A stretch of 64,000 bases of DNA from Pleurostoma richardsiae (lineage: Eukaryota > Ascomycota > Sordariomycetes > Calosphaeriales > Pleurostomataceae), in the NCBI GenBank assembly GCA_030052745.1, contig JANBVO010000030.1, positions 388,133-452,132 on the forward strand. Direction: 5' to 3'. Made by a program: the position numbers and the translations under genes. Below are positions 22,736 through 35,512 of this stretch, in pieces (within the stretch, counting starts at the first letter, position 1; each line of letters begins with the position of its first letter). The notes below the pieces were generated by a model. The model ran no database searches. It saw only the letters and a program-made list of their open reading frames with translations, and was not told where the DNA came from.

Positions 22736-25650
22736 ATGCCCGCCATGTGGGACCGATTTAGAACAGCGGGGGGGCCTCATCTCAAGCTCGACCGAGCGAG
22801 CCCCCTTGACGAGAAGAGCGCCAGCTCCTTCAGCGCCGGCGTCCCCTTTGGATACACATACCAGATCAAGGGCGGTCAGCCGCCGCCTCGACCGCCGAGA
22901 GAGTTCCCGGAGGAGCAGTTGTAAGTTGACTCTTCAGTAATTTCAGTCAGTTCTGTGTGTGGGTGAGACGGGTGTCAGAGTGAGAGTGAGAGCGAGTCCC
23001 AAAAGAGGGTGGCTTGGCGCATTGAATATCAAGGACACACCCCTGATATCCTCCGTCATATCCTTGGTGTGCAGCCCGGCCTTGACACTTTTCACGAAAC
23101 ACGATCGCTGTCGCGATAGCCTCAAATCCTCTCTTTTGTGTTTTTGTTGCCTTGTTGTTACTTTTATTTGCCCCTCGTCGCGAGAGACTTGGGATGAAGT
23201 CGAAAGCCATGCTGATGCGCCCCGCCTTCACCAGCGACCACGCAGCCGCACCACCAGCAGCCGCACAACCACCTCCGCGACCACCAGGTCTCGAGCTCCC
23301 GCCGCAGCGCAACAGCCACCGCAACACGTACCGCAGCTCCGGCTTCCGGCCGACCTCCTCCATCTACTCGCAGCCGTCTCCTCAGGCGCCGACATACGGT
23401 GCGAACGTGCACGCGACACGCTACCTCACGGGCGGGAGAGACGACGTCTCGCCGCCCAGCTCGCCTGAGGCGTTGACTCCCAGAGACGAGTAAGTCGCTT
23501 TGTTTCGTCGCTTTCACCTTTCACTGTGTCTCGTCGCGATTGTTTCCAGGACAGCCAAGGCTGCTCCAAGGAAGTGCTGGTCCTGCGGTGACAAAGGCAG
23601 CGTGGCCGGCAAGCGGGAAGTCGCGAACGATGGACGACCTCGCGGCGCCTTGTTCGCGCTTTGTCTACGCGGGCTCAATTATCGTCGACTGTTATGGGAT
23701 CTGCGGCCTTTACTTTATTATCCTTCGGGTATCGTCGACGGCACGATGACCTTCGGTTGCCTACGGCGGGCGCCGAACCGAACGAGGATTGTCCGGTTGC
23801 CTGTCAGATCAAGCATCGCTAACCTCTGCCGTCGCCTCACTAGGCACTACCGACCCGTTTCACCCGACATCTCACCCATTGACGAATACGAGCCCGATCG
23901 ACGCGCCATGTCACAGCTCAATTCATCCACCTCGCGGCCAGCGGGCCAGCGACAGGCGTCTGGCGACTCCGCCCGCACAAACATCCCCATGATGCGCCGC
24001 GAGCGCCGCAAGATGTCCGATGCCGCCCTGCGCGAGAAGAACAGCCGTGACAGATTGCGCCTCCAGGCACAAGCACAGGCCCAGGAAGGCGAAGGAGCCG
24101 AGGTCAGGTGGGACGCAATGACGGGCGAGTTGACGACAAGTGAGAAGGGAAGGCCGTCCCAGGTCAAGCCGGCCGAGTACGCGCGCGGCCTCGGCATCAG
24201 TGGGACGCCCACTTCGCCGCCCGCGCAAAAGAGCCCGACGACAAGTTTCGGGGATAGAGTGCGTAGGATGACCAAGACGTCGAAGGAGCCAGTCGCAAGG
24301 GACACGGACCCGGCAGCGGGCGCGTTCACCTCCTCCCGGCCCGGCTGGCGCGGTGCATCCGGACGGACCACTCTCGTCGATCCGGTCTACGACAAGCCCG
24401 ATGTTGCACCACTCAGGATCCCTCGCAAGAGCAGCAGACGCGCCGCGTCTCCTCCGTCGCGGCCTCGACCCAGCGATGGCGTTGGTGGTCTGGACGCTCG
24501 GCTGGCCAACACCCCGGTCAGCCCCCCTGCGGCTGAAACAGGCCGTGCAGGAGGGACGAGCACCAACGCCAACACCAACATGAACTCCAGCACGATCAGA
24601 AAAGTCGTACCCAGCTCTTCTTCTCAGCAGGATCAAGCGCAGCCGAGTCCCAGGAGCGTCAACTTGCTGCCCTCGCAGGTGGCCCCGGCCGGGCTCAACA
24701 ACATCAGCGGCAACGCACCAATAAGGAGGAAACCCCCGCCTGCTCATGCCGGCCACAAGAAGCAGGGCAGCGCCTCCTCGACGTACTCACAGCCCGATCT
24801 GGCCGCCCATCCCGCCCTCAGGGCCGACGGCAGCAACAACTATAGCAACGACCAGTCCCGCCTCCACGGCGCCGGCGAGTCGCCCTGGGTGCAGCCCCCG
24901 TCCCGCTTCAGCGTCACCACATACGCTCCTTCAGAGAAGTCGACTGCAACACCCCGCGAGTCCAACGACGGGTTCGTCGACCGTCCGCCCATGCCTACAC
25001 CGCCGCAGCAGTACCGGGACAGCCCCGGCGCTGGCGGCAATAGGCCGTCGCCCAACCCGGACTCGGTGATGGACCGCCAGCGGCCGAAGCTGCGCAGCGG
25101 CGGCGACGACTGGGCGGACCGCGAGCCCATCAAGATCTCGCTCGGGCAGCCGTGGATGTCCACCCCTTTCAGCACCAGCGCCTCCACATCCAGGCGAGAC
25201 ACCTCAGGCGACAGCCTCCCGCCCAGCCCTCCACCCCACGCCACCGACCCCTCCTCCCGCCTGGCGCACCCCTCGCGCCGCGAGTCCACCCTCAGCGTCA
25301 ACAAGACCCTGCCCGCGGCGCCGCCCGAGATCAGCGCGTCGACGGCGCGCGACCGCGTGGCGCTGCTCAACGCGCAGCTGCAGTCGCTGGCGAACCGGCG
25401 GACCAACCTGACGCGCAGCATCCGGCAGATGACGGAGCTGATGCCCACGGACAACCTGCTGGACTCGGCGGAGGTGGTGGCGCGGCGGGACGCGGAGCGC
25501 CGCAAGGTCGAGGAGCTGCGCGTCGAGCTAGCAGAGTGCCGCCGCGAGGAGTACGAGCTGGGGCTGCGGCTGCACAGGGCGTACAAGCGGATGGACCGGG
25601 ACGCGGAGTTCGAGCCGACGACGCTCTGGGTGAGGAGGGTTACGGGGTAG
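22736..25650 (+). CDS. Ser/Pro-rich disordered protein with C-terminal coiled coil
   Basis: Unrecognised by function. The best model is exons 22736-22920, 23235-23489 and 23844-25650, about 748 residues, with two unusually long introns of 314 and 354 nt. Both introns start GTAAGT and the phases agree; the second acceptor follows a CTAAC branch point. The protein starts MPAMWDRF, has Pro-rich stretches (PPPRPPREFPEE), a conserved-looking block RTNIPMMRRERRK, the block TTSEKGRPSQVKPAEYARGLG, a long disordered Ser/Pro/Thr region, and a charged coiled coil at about 640-735 ending KRMDRDAEFEPTTLWVRRVTG. The frame remains open across most of intron 2, so a longer form cannot be excluded. The architecture suggests a scaffold or cytoskeleton-associated protein, which is inference. 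Confidence 0.75.
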
Positions 25651-26095
25651 GTCGCAGAGGGGAAGCTTGGAGTCCTTAGGTGAGGGAGGTGGGGACGTGG
25701 AGTTTCGAGAGGGATGGAAGGGGTCATGATCCAGCAAGCGATTTTGTGCTTCTTTTTTGTCACTGTGAGAGTATGAGGGGAGCGTGCCGTGCTTCTAATG
25801 GGTTCATCGCTGTACTGTCACTTGTGGATACCCAGCCTTCGCTGTTTTTACTCTTTTGTAGGTAGATATTCTTCCTTCTGCGGCTCCCAATTGAATGATA
25901 CGAACAACAACCTGGTCCTTGCCGCCGGTGACCTACACTCCTATGCCTGCGCAGCTTACACGTGGTATCTACCCAATTAACCGTCCAAGCCATACCGTTA
26001 CTTACTCCCGAACATACGCCATAATCAAACCCAGAAGTCTTCCAGCCAGACCAAGGTTCAGGGTGCCAGCTGAGCCTTTGCCAATCCTTTCATAC
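25651..26095. other. Intergenic region between convergent genes
   Basis: 445 bp holding the facing 3' ends of the coiled-coil gene and the receptor gene. Nothing else visible. Confidence 0.5.
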
Positions 26096-27732
26096 CTACT
26101 CGTTCCCGACATTCAGACGTACTGTCTCCTGGACGACGTCCTTCCTGACTTGAATGCCGCTCAGGCTCTCCCTCGGCGACGAGGCGCCTGACACTGTCTC
26201 GGCGCGGATAGTCACGAAAGTTCCCTGCTGCAACCCGAGGTGCTGCTCAGAAGCAGTGCCCGCCGCAGCTGCCGCCATGCCGCGTCTCGCGCTCTCCAGT
26301 CCCATCACGCTCTCACCCGGACTTTCAGGGGGTACCGCAATGCCGACTATCCTCGCTAGGGAGACAAACGAACTTCCACCGAGCTCCAGATCGCCCAGAC
26401 GAGGCCGCTCCTTCTTGTCTTCGACGATTTTACCGCCTGGTCTCTGGGAGGAGCTTGATGACCTCGACATGGCATCCTCCTCCTTTCCGGTGAGGTCATC
26501 CGGGCCGCGACGTCGATACCGACTCCCTCCGTAGAGCATACGCGTAACACCGAAGTTCCGTGCCTGGCAGGCCTTTTGGGCCAGACTCCTGGCCAAGTGT
26601 CTTGATGCCGGGACTACACGGGAGAAGATGGGGCGCAGGGTGGGCAGGGAGGCGCAGACAATGGCTGAGCACAACTCGCCAATGGACCAACCCGCCGCGG
26701 AGACGTTGTCGTAGGTTGGATCGTCGCCCAGGTTTAGGAACTGGATCCGGATGACGGAGATGGCACAGGTGCTTTGGTCCTTCTCGTCAACAACCCATCG
26801 ATCGGCGATCATGTGTCAAGGAGATAGAGAAAGCGGCCGAGGACTTACAAGAACCCGAGGCAGAATATCCCAATCAGCGACAGCCTCTGCCCTCTCGGCA
26901 GGTCCAGCCGCCACAGCACCGGCACCGGCAGCGCGAGGATGATGACGTCGGTGACAATGTTGCCCGCGGCGTTGACGTACCACTGCGGCAGGCTCGGGAT
27001 GCAGCGCGTGCCGGGGGCGGCGCGGACGTCCGCGTTCCAGAAGCCGGCGACGGGGATACAAGCGAAAATGGAAGTCAGGACGAGGGCCATGCTCCACAGG
27101 CCAGTCAGAGCGATGGCGGCCAGGACGGCGAGGCGCATCTTGATGGCGAAGACGCGGTAGTACTGCAGGAGAAGGGCGAGCTTGACGGCACCGAGGCCGG
27201 TGTAGTAGAGGACGACGGAGACGTAGAAGCACTGGCGGCGGGTGGCTCGTCAGCACTGTCGAGATCTTCCTTCGATTGCGCGGCGACTCGCCTTGTAGTA
27301 CTCGATTATTTCGTTGCTCGTGAGCGTCCGAATGTGCTTTCCCAGTCCAGTTGTCGTCATTGCGCACATGTCAATACCAGTTGCGATGGCTATTATCTTC
27401 GCGTGTCAAGGTTAGCTGGGGAACATGCAGGTTGTCGCTTGTCAAAAGGGGCAGAGTGCGCGTACTAACGATGCAAGGGCCATCCAGTCATCCACTCCGA
27501 CTGAGCGAATGATGAAGGCTCTCGTGTAGAAGCGAAGCACTACTATGAGGCAAGAGAGCGGAAGGAGACCGCTTACGATGGCGACGATGACATAACTTCT
27601 GCTATCCGTGGGACGGTCGGACGGATATCGGGAAGCGGTCACGATAGTCTCCCCCATCTCTTCGACTACTAAGAGTGGTGCTAATGACGGGAGCTCTCTT
27701 GGGAGATGCATAGCGGTAACATTACTTAACAC
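26096..27732 (-). CDS. PTH11-like rhodopsin-domain membrane protein
   Basis: Seven-helix fungal integral membrane protein of the large rhodopsin-domain/PTH11-like family; no CFEM domain is present. Exons 27732-27466, 27396-27292, 27231-26849 and 26771-26096 give about 476 residues, phase-consistent throughout. Family signatures: VLRFYTR in helix 1, VGVDDWMAL, the GLGKHI block, EVLYY-like FYVSVVLYYTGLG, FWNADVRAAPGTRCI in the extracellular loop, VTDVIILALPVPVLWRLDLPRGQRLSLIG, and the final helix region SIGELCSAIVCASLPTLRP. Intron 2 uses a GC donor (AAG/GCGAGT). The cytoplasmic tail of about 180 residues is Ser-rich. Members may sense surface cues, but most have no assigned ligand. Start could also be one of two inner ATGs. 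Confidence 0.88.
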
Positions 27733-29723
27733 TGTTGCGCTATCTTCGTTAGACCTTGGCCCTGCGACCCAGCTGTCTCCTTTATAGAAAGCAGTTCCCT
27801 TCTGATGACTATCGCACTAGGAGGAGTACGACGTCTGTCGAGAGACTCTCCTCTCTCTTATCCCGACGAAGGAGCTTCGCACTTTGTAACCGTGATGGTT
27901 TGACCTCTGCAAGGGTCTGCGGGATCTCGGAGTGTGCGGTATCTTGCAAGGTGACACCGCATGCCTGCGTTCCAGAACGTTTCCACGGTGAGTTCGGACG
28001 ATTTCAGCTCCTTGTCGCAGCACCGCCGAGATAAAGTTTCGTAGTGAGCCCGGAAAGTCCAGACCCGCAAGACAAGCGGTTGTCATGTATATTGGCATAC
28101 AGATGTCACGTCTTTATTTAGCCACATCCCATATTTCGCCAAGACGTTCTTGCTGTATGCCAGTATAATTTGGTAGGTGAGACCTGTAGGCAGGAGGCTG
28201 AATGGTCTATAGGCCAAGATTCCTATCTTAGGCTGCCTGCATACGCCTTCGGTAGGATTGATTAGAGGTTGCCGTAGAAAAATGTAGACCCCAACGGAGA
28301 AAAAAACTTCAAGTTGCACACCTCATGAGTCCGAAACGGTTTCAAGCTTTCTGTCCGACCTCCACCATATGTAAGACTCGACTAACTCTATTTTCACAGC
28401 AGGTACGGCTCGTGCTAAACATGATTATGAAGACTGGACCAGATTTGTCACAGAAAACCGTAGATGAAGACGTCCCACGTCATGCTTAACACGTGGTGTC
28501 ACTGAAGTGTTGCCATTTCGAGGCCGTAATTTGAGCGAGACGAAACGAAACAAACCGGAAAAGCATCTGAATCAGCCTGGGGCATTGGAGGGAGACGTCA
28601 GGTGGCTCTGGAAGGTATGCCATGCTTCATACAGCTGATGGGGCTGAGAAAACCACAGCCCTTCTTCATGCCCTCGCCATCTGATCAAGAACAGCTACAG
28701 ACATAACGCTGACTGAGCCAATGTCCTAAGCTAAAACACTGGTAACATTTGGAGATGCGTCTCGTTCGGAGTTGGCAGGAGTACGTGTTCAAATCTGTAG
28801 CAGTGGCATGATAAGATACCAGGAGATCGAGATTGAGTAGGTAGATGCACATGGAGCCCAAGCTGCGCAACTGCATACTCACATGTGATTTGATCACAAC
28901 CGACTTCGTAACAGACCTCGATTTGCAGTTAGGAGAAACGAGCAATCCAGGCTGAGCGTGCCATAGCTAGGCGCCTAGTCGTGACGACGGCCTCGAACAC
29001 TAGTTGAGCTCGATTAGTGCAATATGACGATCCCTGGATTCTGATATAGCTCCCCTGAGCGGCTCTCGGCATGTCCTCCCCGAGGTACGTATGCCAATCA
29101 TTTTAACAGTTTCGCGAAAGCAAGCCGTTCCCGATTGAAAGCGGGTGCGATAATTACTCGTTCGTGGCATTTCCTTCTGTCGAGACTCGCACGCTGTGCG
29201 GCTTGTGCGATGGAAGGAATTTGAGGCGTCTGGTAACCGGAGTCTCGACATTGCCCGGCCGCTGGGACTTTCAGAAAGGGCTGATATCTTCTATTTGCAG
29301 AAGACTTCTGCGATATCAAGTGCCTAGATTTTCAATTGAGACTCCTGTCTAGCAGGTCTTCAGGCATGCTCGTCTTTGGTACCTCGTCCATACCACGATG
29401 TCATACTTCAAGGCCGAGAGCATTCTTCGATCAGCGACGATGTCGAGTCTGGCCCCCCTCGCTTAATGCTTAGTGCTCTACGGAGTGCGTATGGGTTACC
29501 GCATCTTGCTTAGTTTCAGCTGCTCCGCTGACTTGCATGGTCAAAGCGTGCCATGCAGAACATTTGTCCCACGATGCAGAATTGCAAGCTACGGGGCATG
29601 TGGGCAATTCAGGGGCTGCTTGAGAGCGCCTTCGATGAGCTACCGGGCCAGCACATTTGATCCGTGAAGATTCGGCGTCTAGCATTCTGACAGCTGTCAG
29701 GCATCTCTACACGGTATTACGGG

Positions 29724-30229
29724 CTACGCAGAACTGGATGTAGAATTTAGGTCACGTCGTCCGTCTCCTTCACCGCCACGATCTCCGGAAGGAGTACCCG
29801 ACAAAGGAGTACCCGACGGAGTAATCCCGTCTGCCTTCCTCCTGGCGAACAGACCCGTAGCAATCAATGCTTTCGCATTGTTCGCTGCAACTGTGAGCTT
29901 TCTCATGTCAGTGTCGAAGCCGGATCCCGTGATGTCAGACGCCTGCGCTTATCCTGGCCCTGCTGGGTATCATGGCAGAGCGATGTATCCATACGTGATT
30001 ACTGCCAGGGCCTGATCCCAATCCTGAAGCCGCACCCCTGGAATCAAGTGTGTCAATGGTAGCATCGCCTCCGCCGAGAATGTCGAGGTTTCTCGCAGTG
30101 GCTCCGCCGCTGAGGTAGTCCTCCATAGTGTACCTGACACTCCCGGAACCTTGCTTCGACATCTGCACGCACGATCCGCCGGTCGGATACTCTGGTCCAT
30201 ACGGAATGCGGCCTCCTAAGTTTTGGTTC
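29724..30229 (-). CDS. Doubtful small spliced ORF, 5' end unknown
   Basis: Two in-phase exons, about 30229-29995 and 29942-29724, joined by a 52-nt intron with GTATGG donor and GCAG acceptor, would encode a Gly/Ser-rich sequence with TGGSCVQMSKQGSGSVRYTM and GATARNLDILGGG. The second exon contains an in-frame 15-bp tandem duplication (SGTPL/SGTPS). I do not recognise the protein and found no convincing start exon upstream. It may be a real small gene, a decayed one, or chance. Confidence 0.28.
29789..29818. repeat. 15-bp tandem duplication
   Basis: Two near-identical 15-bp copies (AAGGAGTACCCGAC plus one variable base). The length is a multiple of three, so it adds five residues in the minus-strand ORF covering it. 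Confidence 0.8.
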
Positions 30230-30907
30230 CTGTAGCGCCGTCGTGTCCTTGAGAAACGTGCTTACAGTCCTGCACTTCACCACTACCATGTAGGTGTGTG
30301 TAATTTTGCACAGACCGCGCACCTGTCAAATCCTATTTGTCTTCAATTGCTAATTGTCGGCCGATTTTCTCGGCCTCTCTTCACGTTTCACGGTTTTTCG
30401 CTATGGGATCCCCGGCCGGTTCCCTTACCAAGCCTTGGAAGCGGGGGAGGATTGTTCCAAATAGGTCAAGCTGGCATTGAAGCTGCTCTTTGCCCAGCTC
30501 GCCGGCGTTTTATTAGCTGCCACACCAAGAAGTTAGCAGCCTCTAGCAGCGACTGTGTTCTCGCTGGCGGTTCTAGACAGGCTGTAGCCATTTGCCGAGA
30601 TGCGAGATAGAGGCTAGAAGCAGGGGTTTGCCACATGGCCCTACACTCGTTTGGGACATCTTTATCTCTGGGCGTGGCTCACGAGGATCAAACGCTGCAA
30701 CCAAAGCTAATTTGACAGTTCCAGCCTCTTTGTTCCCCTGCTTCTCTCATATCTCACATCGCTCAAAAGCCTGGGGAAGCCCCGATGAATCGGTGAGAGA
30801 TGTGACTGGCTTGAAGTCTGCCGTCGCACATCGCGTTTTTGCTTTTTCACCCTCGGGGCTCTCCTCTGTACTGTGCGCCGCTATTGTACGGACGAGTGAG
30901 CCGCTAA

Positions 30908-32569
30908 ATGGCTGGCTCGTCTGGGACAATGGCAACTTCACTGCTACCGCCCGACAGCGACACTCTCTCGCCAATTCCCGATTACCATAGGAGAGGTCTA
31001 ATCTGCGTTGTCGTCTTCTCCTTCCTATCATTTGTTTCGACAACAGCATTGTTTCTCCATCTCACATACAAGCTCGTACGCTGGCACATCAAGGTCAGGA
31101 GGCGATACAATGAGAAGAGGCGGAGGCAGCAGGGAGTCGACTTGTCGCTGGGGCTTGCCCAACGACATTTCGGGAATCGAGCTGGATTACGGCAGGTCCA
31201 GACGACGGAGTCGGAGACAGCGAGGACTGCGGCGGCACTCAAACGGCCTCAACCAAACCAGTTCGTGATACTCATCTACAATTTATTCCTTGCGGACATC
31301 CAACAGTCGATGGCCTTCCTGCTCAACACCGTATGGGTGAGCCAGAACTCCATTGAGGTCGGTACGACGACTTGCTGGGCTCAAGGATGGTTTGTTTCTA
31401 CCGGAGACCTGTCGTCTAGCATGTTCATAACCGCCATCGCCACTCATACATACATGACTGTGGCAAAGGGCTACAAGCCTCCACAGTGGGCATTGTACAC
31501 TGCCATCGTGCTCATTTGGGCCTTTGTATACGTTGTGTCTCTCAGCGGCATTGCGAAGACAAAGAATGGCCAGGACGGTGGTGGCTACTATGTTCGAGCC
31601 GCAGCGTGGGTAAGTTGTGCTCACAATAGGTCAGTCAACTCAGGGCGCATGAAGTACTTACTGCAATGACAGTGCTGGGTTAACGAGAAATATGAGAACC
31701 TCCGTCTCCTCAACCACTACCTCTTCATCTTCATCTCTCTCGCCGTGACTTCCATCCTCTATACCCTCATCTTCTTCAGCATCCGCTCTGGGGCCCGGGC
31801 TGCGAACCCCCACGCCAACCCTGATCCCACCAATACCCCCAACCCAAAGTTGTCTCTCGAGATCCGCCCGGCTGTTCCTCCTCCTGTCCCCACCAGCACC
31901 CCGCCTGCCGCAAGCGGGCACCACCCGGGCTTCCTGGTTTACCCCATCATCTACGTCGTCTGCACGCTGCCCCTCTGTCTAGGCCGTATCGCCACCATGG
32001 CCGGAGCCAACGTGCCCATCGGTTACTTCTGCGCAGCAGGTGCTCTGATTGTATCCAATGGCTGGCTGGACGCTCTGCTGTGGGGCACCACGCGGAGGAC
32101 CCTCGTTTTCGGCCCCGTCGACAACACCGACGCCCTCGGCCTCGACACTTTCACCTTCATGCGGACCCCGGCCGACCGGAGGTGGGGCAACATGGTATGG
32201 GTGCAGGGCGCCACCGACGGCATTGGCGACGAGCCGGTGTATTCGGATCGCGCGCCGGGCCGGAGGACGAGATGGTGGAACCGGGCGCTCCGGATTTTCA
32301 GCGGAGGAGGAGGTGCAGGCGGGAGAGCGACGGCGAGGGAGGCTCACCGGCACGGTGGCCACCGCAGAACGGGCGAGAGGAGCATCAGCCAAGAGTCACT
32401 GCGCGGGAGAACGGCCGGGAACAGCGATTTGGGGATGGCGATCCAGCTGGATACGGTGACGACGGTGGTGGTGGAAGTGGATGACGAGGGCAAGGACAGT
32501 CGGCCCCGGAGGCAGGAGAGTGCGCACTCGGTGAATGGGTCGGAGAAGAAGCTCTCATTTCAGGTCTGA
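30908..32569 (+). CDS. G-protein-coupled receptor, Gpr1/Git3-like family
   Basis: Plasma-membrane 7-TM receptor related to fungal glucose/carbon-sensing and cAMP-receptor-like GPCRs. Exons 30908-31609 and 31673-32569 (63-nt intron, phase 0) give about 532 residues. Helix 1 is ICVVVFSFLSFVSTTALFL. The helix 2-3 region has the characteristic NQFVILIYNLFLADIQQSMAFLLN, then CWAQGWFVSTGDLSSSMFI and the loop ending VAKGYKPPQW. Helix 5 follows the intron (NHYLFIFISLAVTSILYTLIFF), then a long Pro-rich third intracellular loop. Helices 6-7 include YPIIYVVCTLPLCLGRI and SNGWLDALLWGTTRR. The tail of about 180 residues is Arg/Ser-rich. The ligand is not deducible. It would act through a heterotrimeric G protein to cAMP signalling, based on relatives. 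Confidence 0.88.
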
Positions 32570-35512
32570 AGAGCTTCGTGGGCGGACTTTTGCTCTTTGC
32601 TTTGGGTGTGCGAACACTCCATGATGCGTGCATGACTCCCGGGTTGGGCGGCCTTCTGTATCATTTCCAATACCCAGGCGGGCGAGGAGCGCGGACAGCG
32701 AGCGGCTGAGGAAATTCTGGATGGAATTAAGCGTGAATTGTCGTTACTTCTTGTGGTTGTTGTGCTGACGGATGCGTATATATGAGCCTGGATGATGGGA
32801 GAAGGGCACGGCTCCCTCAGCTTACACCCACAAAAGACACTTGCGAATTTTGAGCCCACAACATCCTTCCCGGTCAGTTCTTGTATCATCCAGGGGCAGT
32901 TTGGCTGTCCCTGAAACATTGTTCAGTCATTTACGCGAGCGGTCACTCACCGCGTTGGGCTTCACTGCCCCCTTTCCTCTCACCGCCCTTCCAGGCCAGG
33001 GATTGTATGACGGTGGGTGCAGGTACCCGCCCCCATCTCGCCCAATAACATCTTGACACAGCACGACAAGATGGATGCCGGGGCCAGACCGCCATGCCCG
33101 TCCAGGTGAAGTCAAGCCTGCGCGAATGGCCTTCCAGCAGACGCTATTGGGTGGAGCATTGCCACCTACTGTGCGGTGGCCGCGCCGCCGCGAGCCCGGA
33201 GCAGTGACCTGTCATCGCCGGCAGCATGTTGGGCTGAAATGACTGGACATGACACGCCCGGAACGGACAATTTCTCGTGCGTTGGGGTGAATAGGGCTCT
33301 GCAAGATAAGATGGCCAAAACCTCCAATCTCGAATTCAGTTCTTTTCAACGTTTGGGTCCCCTTCCTTTACTCCTGGACGCGAAATCCTGTTGGGCAATA
33401 TATTGGCTGCCATGACCTTCTTGTGCTCCTACTTTAGGCTCTCCCGCTTCTACATGATCCGCACAAGACACGCCATTCCGAAGACAGACCTGCCCATAAG
33501 TCGTCAGCAACTCAGCCTTCAGCAACACGTTTCTCGAGATATTACGCCTTCGTCCCCGAAAATCCCACCCAGTCCTCAGATATTCACTGCCATCAGCCGA
33601 AATGACTCGCACCGGTTACGATACCACTGGGGTCCAGAAGCCTCCCCCTAAGAAGTAACCACAGCAGTGTGCGTGGACGCCCCGACCTAGATCAACCTCG
33701 CAGATGTAAGCAAACTGGGATTACATGGCCACAACTGTCCTTGCTGATATCCAACTTTAGTTGCTATAGGTACCTAATGTGGATGTGATCTTTGCGATAG
33801 ATATGGGCCTGGAAGCATCTGAAGCTTGTTTCCTCTGGTAGCCCTTACCGTGAGTTGTTCTTCCCCGTCACATACCTACTTATATCTGAGTTCCTGACCA
33901 GACAACCAGAGATACTTTCATAGCCTTCATGGCAGGGTCAGGCGAATAGGACGGCAATATCTTGAACCGGTCCCGTTGGTCTTCGTGGTATTACTGTCTT
34001 GTCGGCGTCGGCGTCTGGGAGTTATGGATGGAAAACGCTCTTCGAGGTCTCGGCTTTAGGGAGGGGCTACTTCCTAATACGTGGTGCCAGCGTGACACTT
34101 CTTTGAATAGGCCCTTGATAGACAAGACAGGTCGACGGATGAGAAGCAGATGAGCTTTCGCAATTATGAATAATACAGACTTCTTCCGATAGAGATGACA
34201 TGGCCAAATCGATCGTGGTGACTGCATGTGCTTTCCGGTTTTGTTGTAACAGCCAACCATCAATAGCGTTGGGTTCTAACTTGGAGCTCGTGGACCTGTG
34301 GGTTCCCTCAGATTGATAGCCATTAAATCCTCTGCATCAAATCACTTCGAGGTGTATTTGTTATACTTGCGCAGTGTGCAGAGTCCACAACTTAATACTC
34401 ATTCCTTCTACTTATACAATTTAGCCGTGCCGCAGGGGTCATGGACCCTTGACAGGCTATAACCATAGCATTCGACATATGTGTTCTCCAACAGGCGTTT
34501 CTTCGGTCATCATGAGCCAGATTGTATTGTTTCCTACCGATGCGCCGCGCTGTCCCCAGTAGTCATGCGCAACAAAATGAGCCGCGCCCATGCTTGTCTA
34601 CAGAATTGGACAGGCCACTTTGTAGACCATACTCCAATACCGGTGACTTTACTTATCCATTGGCCGAAGCCCGAAACTCCCCCGCCAAGAGGTAACCTTA
34701 AACCGACCTCCTCGCGGCGTATTAGCTCAGGGGTCCCACGGGGGTCCTTGTCCAATCCCCTCACATTCAATTCTATTTGGTTTAGTCCTACGGCAGATCC
34801 TAAACTCTGCATCTATGGGGAACAATTGTGCCGCCGTATAGGTGCAGCCGTTGCTTGCTGGCTGCGCTTGCGAGAACGAAGATGGCCACGGGCAAGAACG
34901 CGGAAAGCTAGCGCGTCCATTGTGAGGCACATATCCTTGCTATTAGTCTAAAGAACGATGGTTACAGTGAGAACCATACCCGTCGAATTGAAATATCTTG
35001 GGCTGCAACAAGGGTCTGCGCGCGGGAAAGATCTGGATGCCCAGAGTCCCTCACTTCAACTGATAGAAGTTTCCCAGTATCCCCGGGTCAGTCTGGACTG
35101 ATCACTAATATCCCGACTACATCCAGTTACATGTTCTCGCAGGAGTTGCTGAGGAGATGATGTGAGCCGAGGCCTCCGTAAGACACAACGATTGGCCGAC
35201 AATCAACAACGGCGTGACGACGCTCTACATCATTGCAGCAGTGATGGTACAACATCATCTTGTACACCCCTTCAAGGTCAAAGAGTTCATGGACCGGCCT
35301 ATCGCGTTTTAGGCTGACAAATGAGAGGCCATCGCATGCTCACCAAAGACCATTGCGTGCTCACCGTCGACACCCATATCTGACAAATTCCACGGGTTGA
35401 ACCCCGCATTCTTGGAGGTGGGTTGGGGATATATATGAAGGTCGGGGCACGTCGTTTCTTTGTTGGTGGAAGTGTACATACACGCATTAAACAACCTCGT
35501 CAGCTCGTGAAC
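32570..35512. other. Intergenic region
   Basis: 2.9 kb with only short, unconserved ORFs on both strands. The left part is the 3' region of the GPCR gene and the right end is the promoter of the CmcJ/AsaB-like gene. I see no transposon or RNA gene. Confidence 0.45.
35430..35436 (+). promoter_or_regulatory. Probable TATA box
   Basis: TATATAT lies 77 bp before the start codon of the CmcJ/AsaB-like gene, the position expected for a core promoter element. Confidence 0.45.

Larger units (their letters stand above)
27733..30907. other. Intergenic region between divergent receptor genes
   Basis: 3.2 kb between two divergently transcribed 7-TM genes. Apart from the doubtful small ORF listed separately at 29724-30229, I see only short ORFs and no repeats of note. 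Confidence 0.45.

Noticed and set aside
23500-23843. Unspliced reading of the Ser/Pro-rich gene through this segment
   Set aside because: The segment has a GTAAGT donor at 23490, a CTAAC branch and a CTAG acceptor at 23843 in matching phase. Residues there look non-coding, though retention is not excluded.
24840-25763. A 307-codon ORF antisense to the coiled-coil gene
   Set aside because: Ser/Arg-rich mirror of GC-ending sense codons with no domain.
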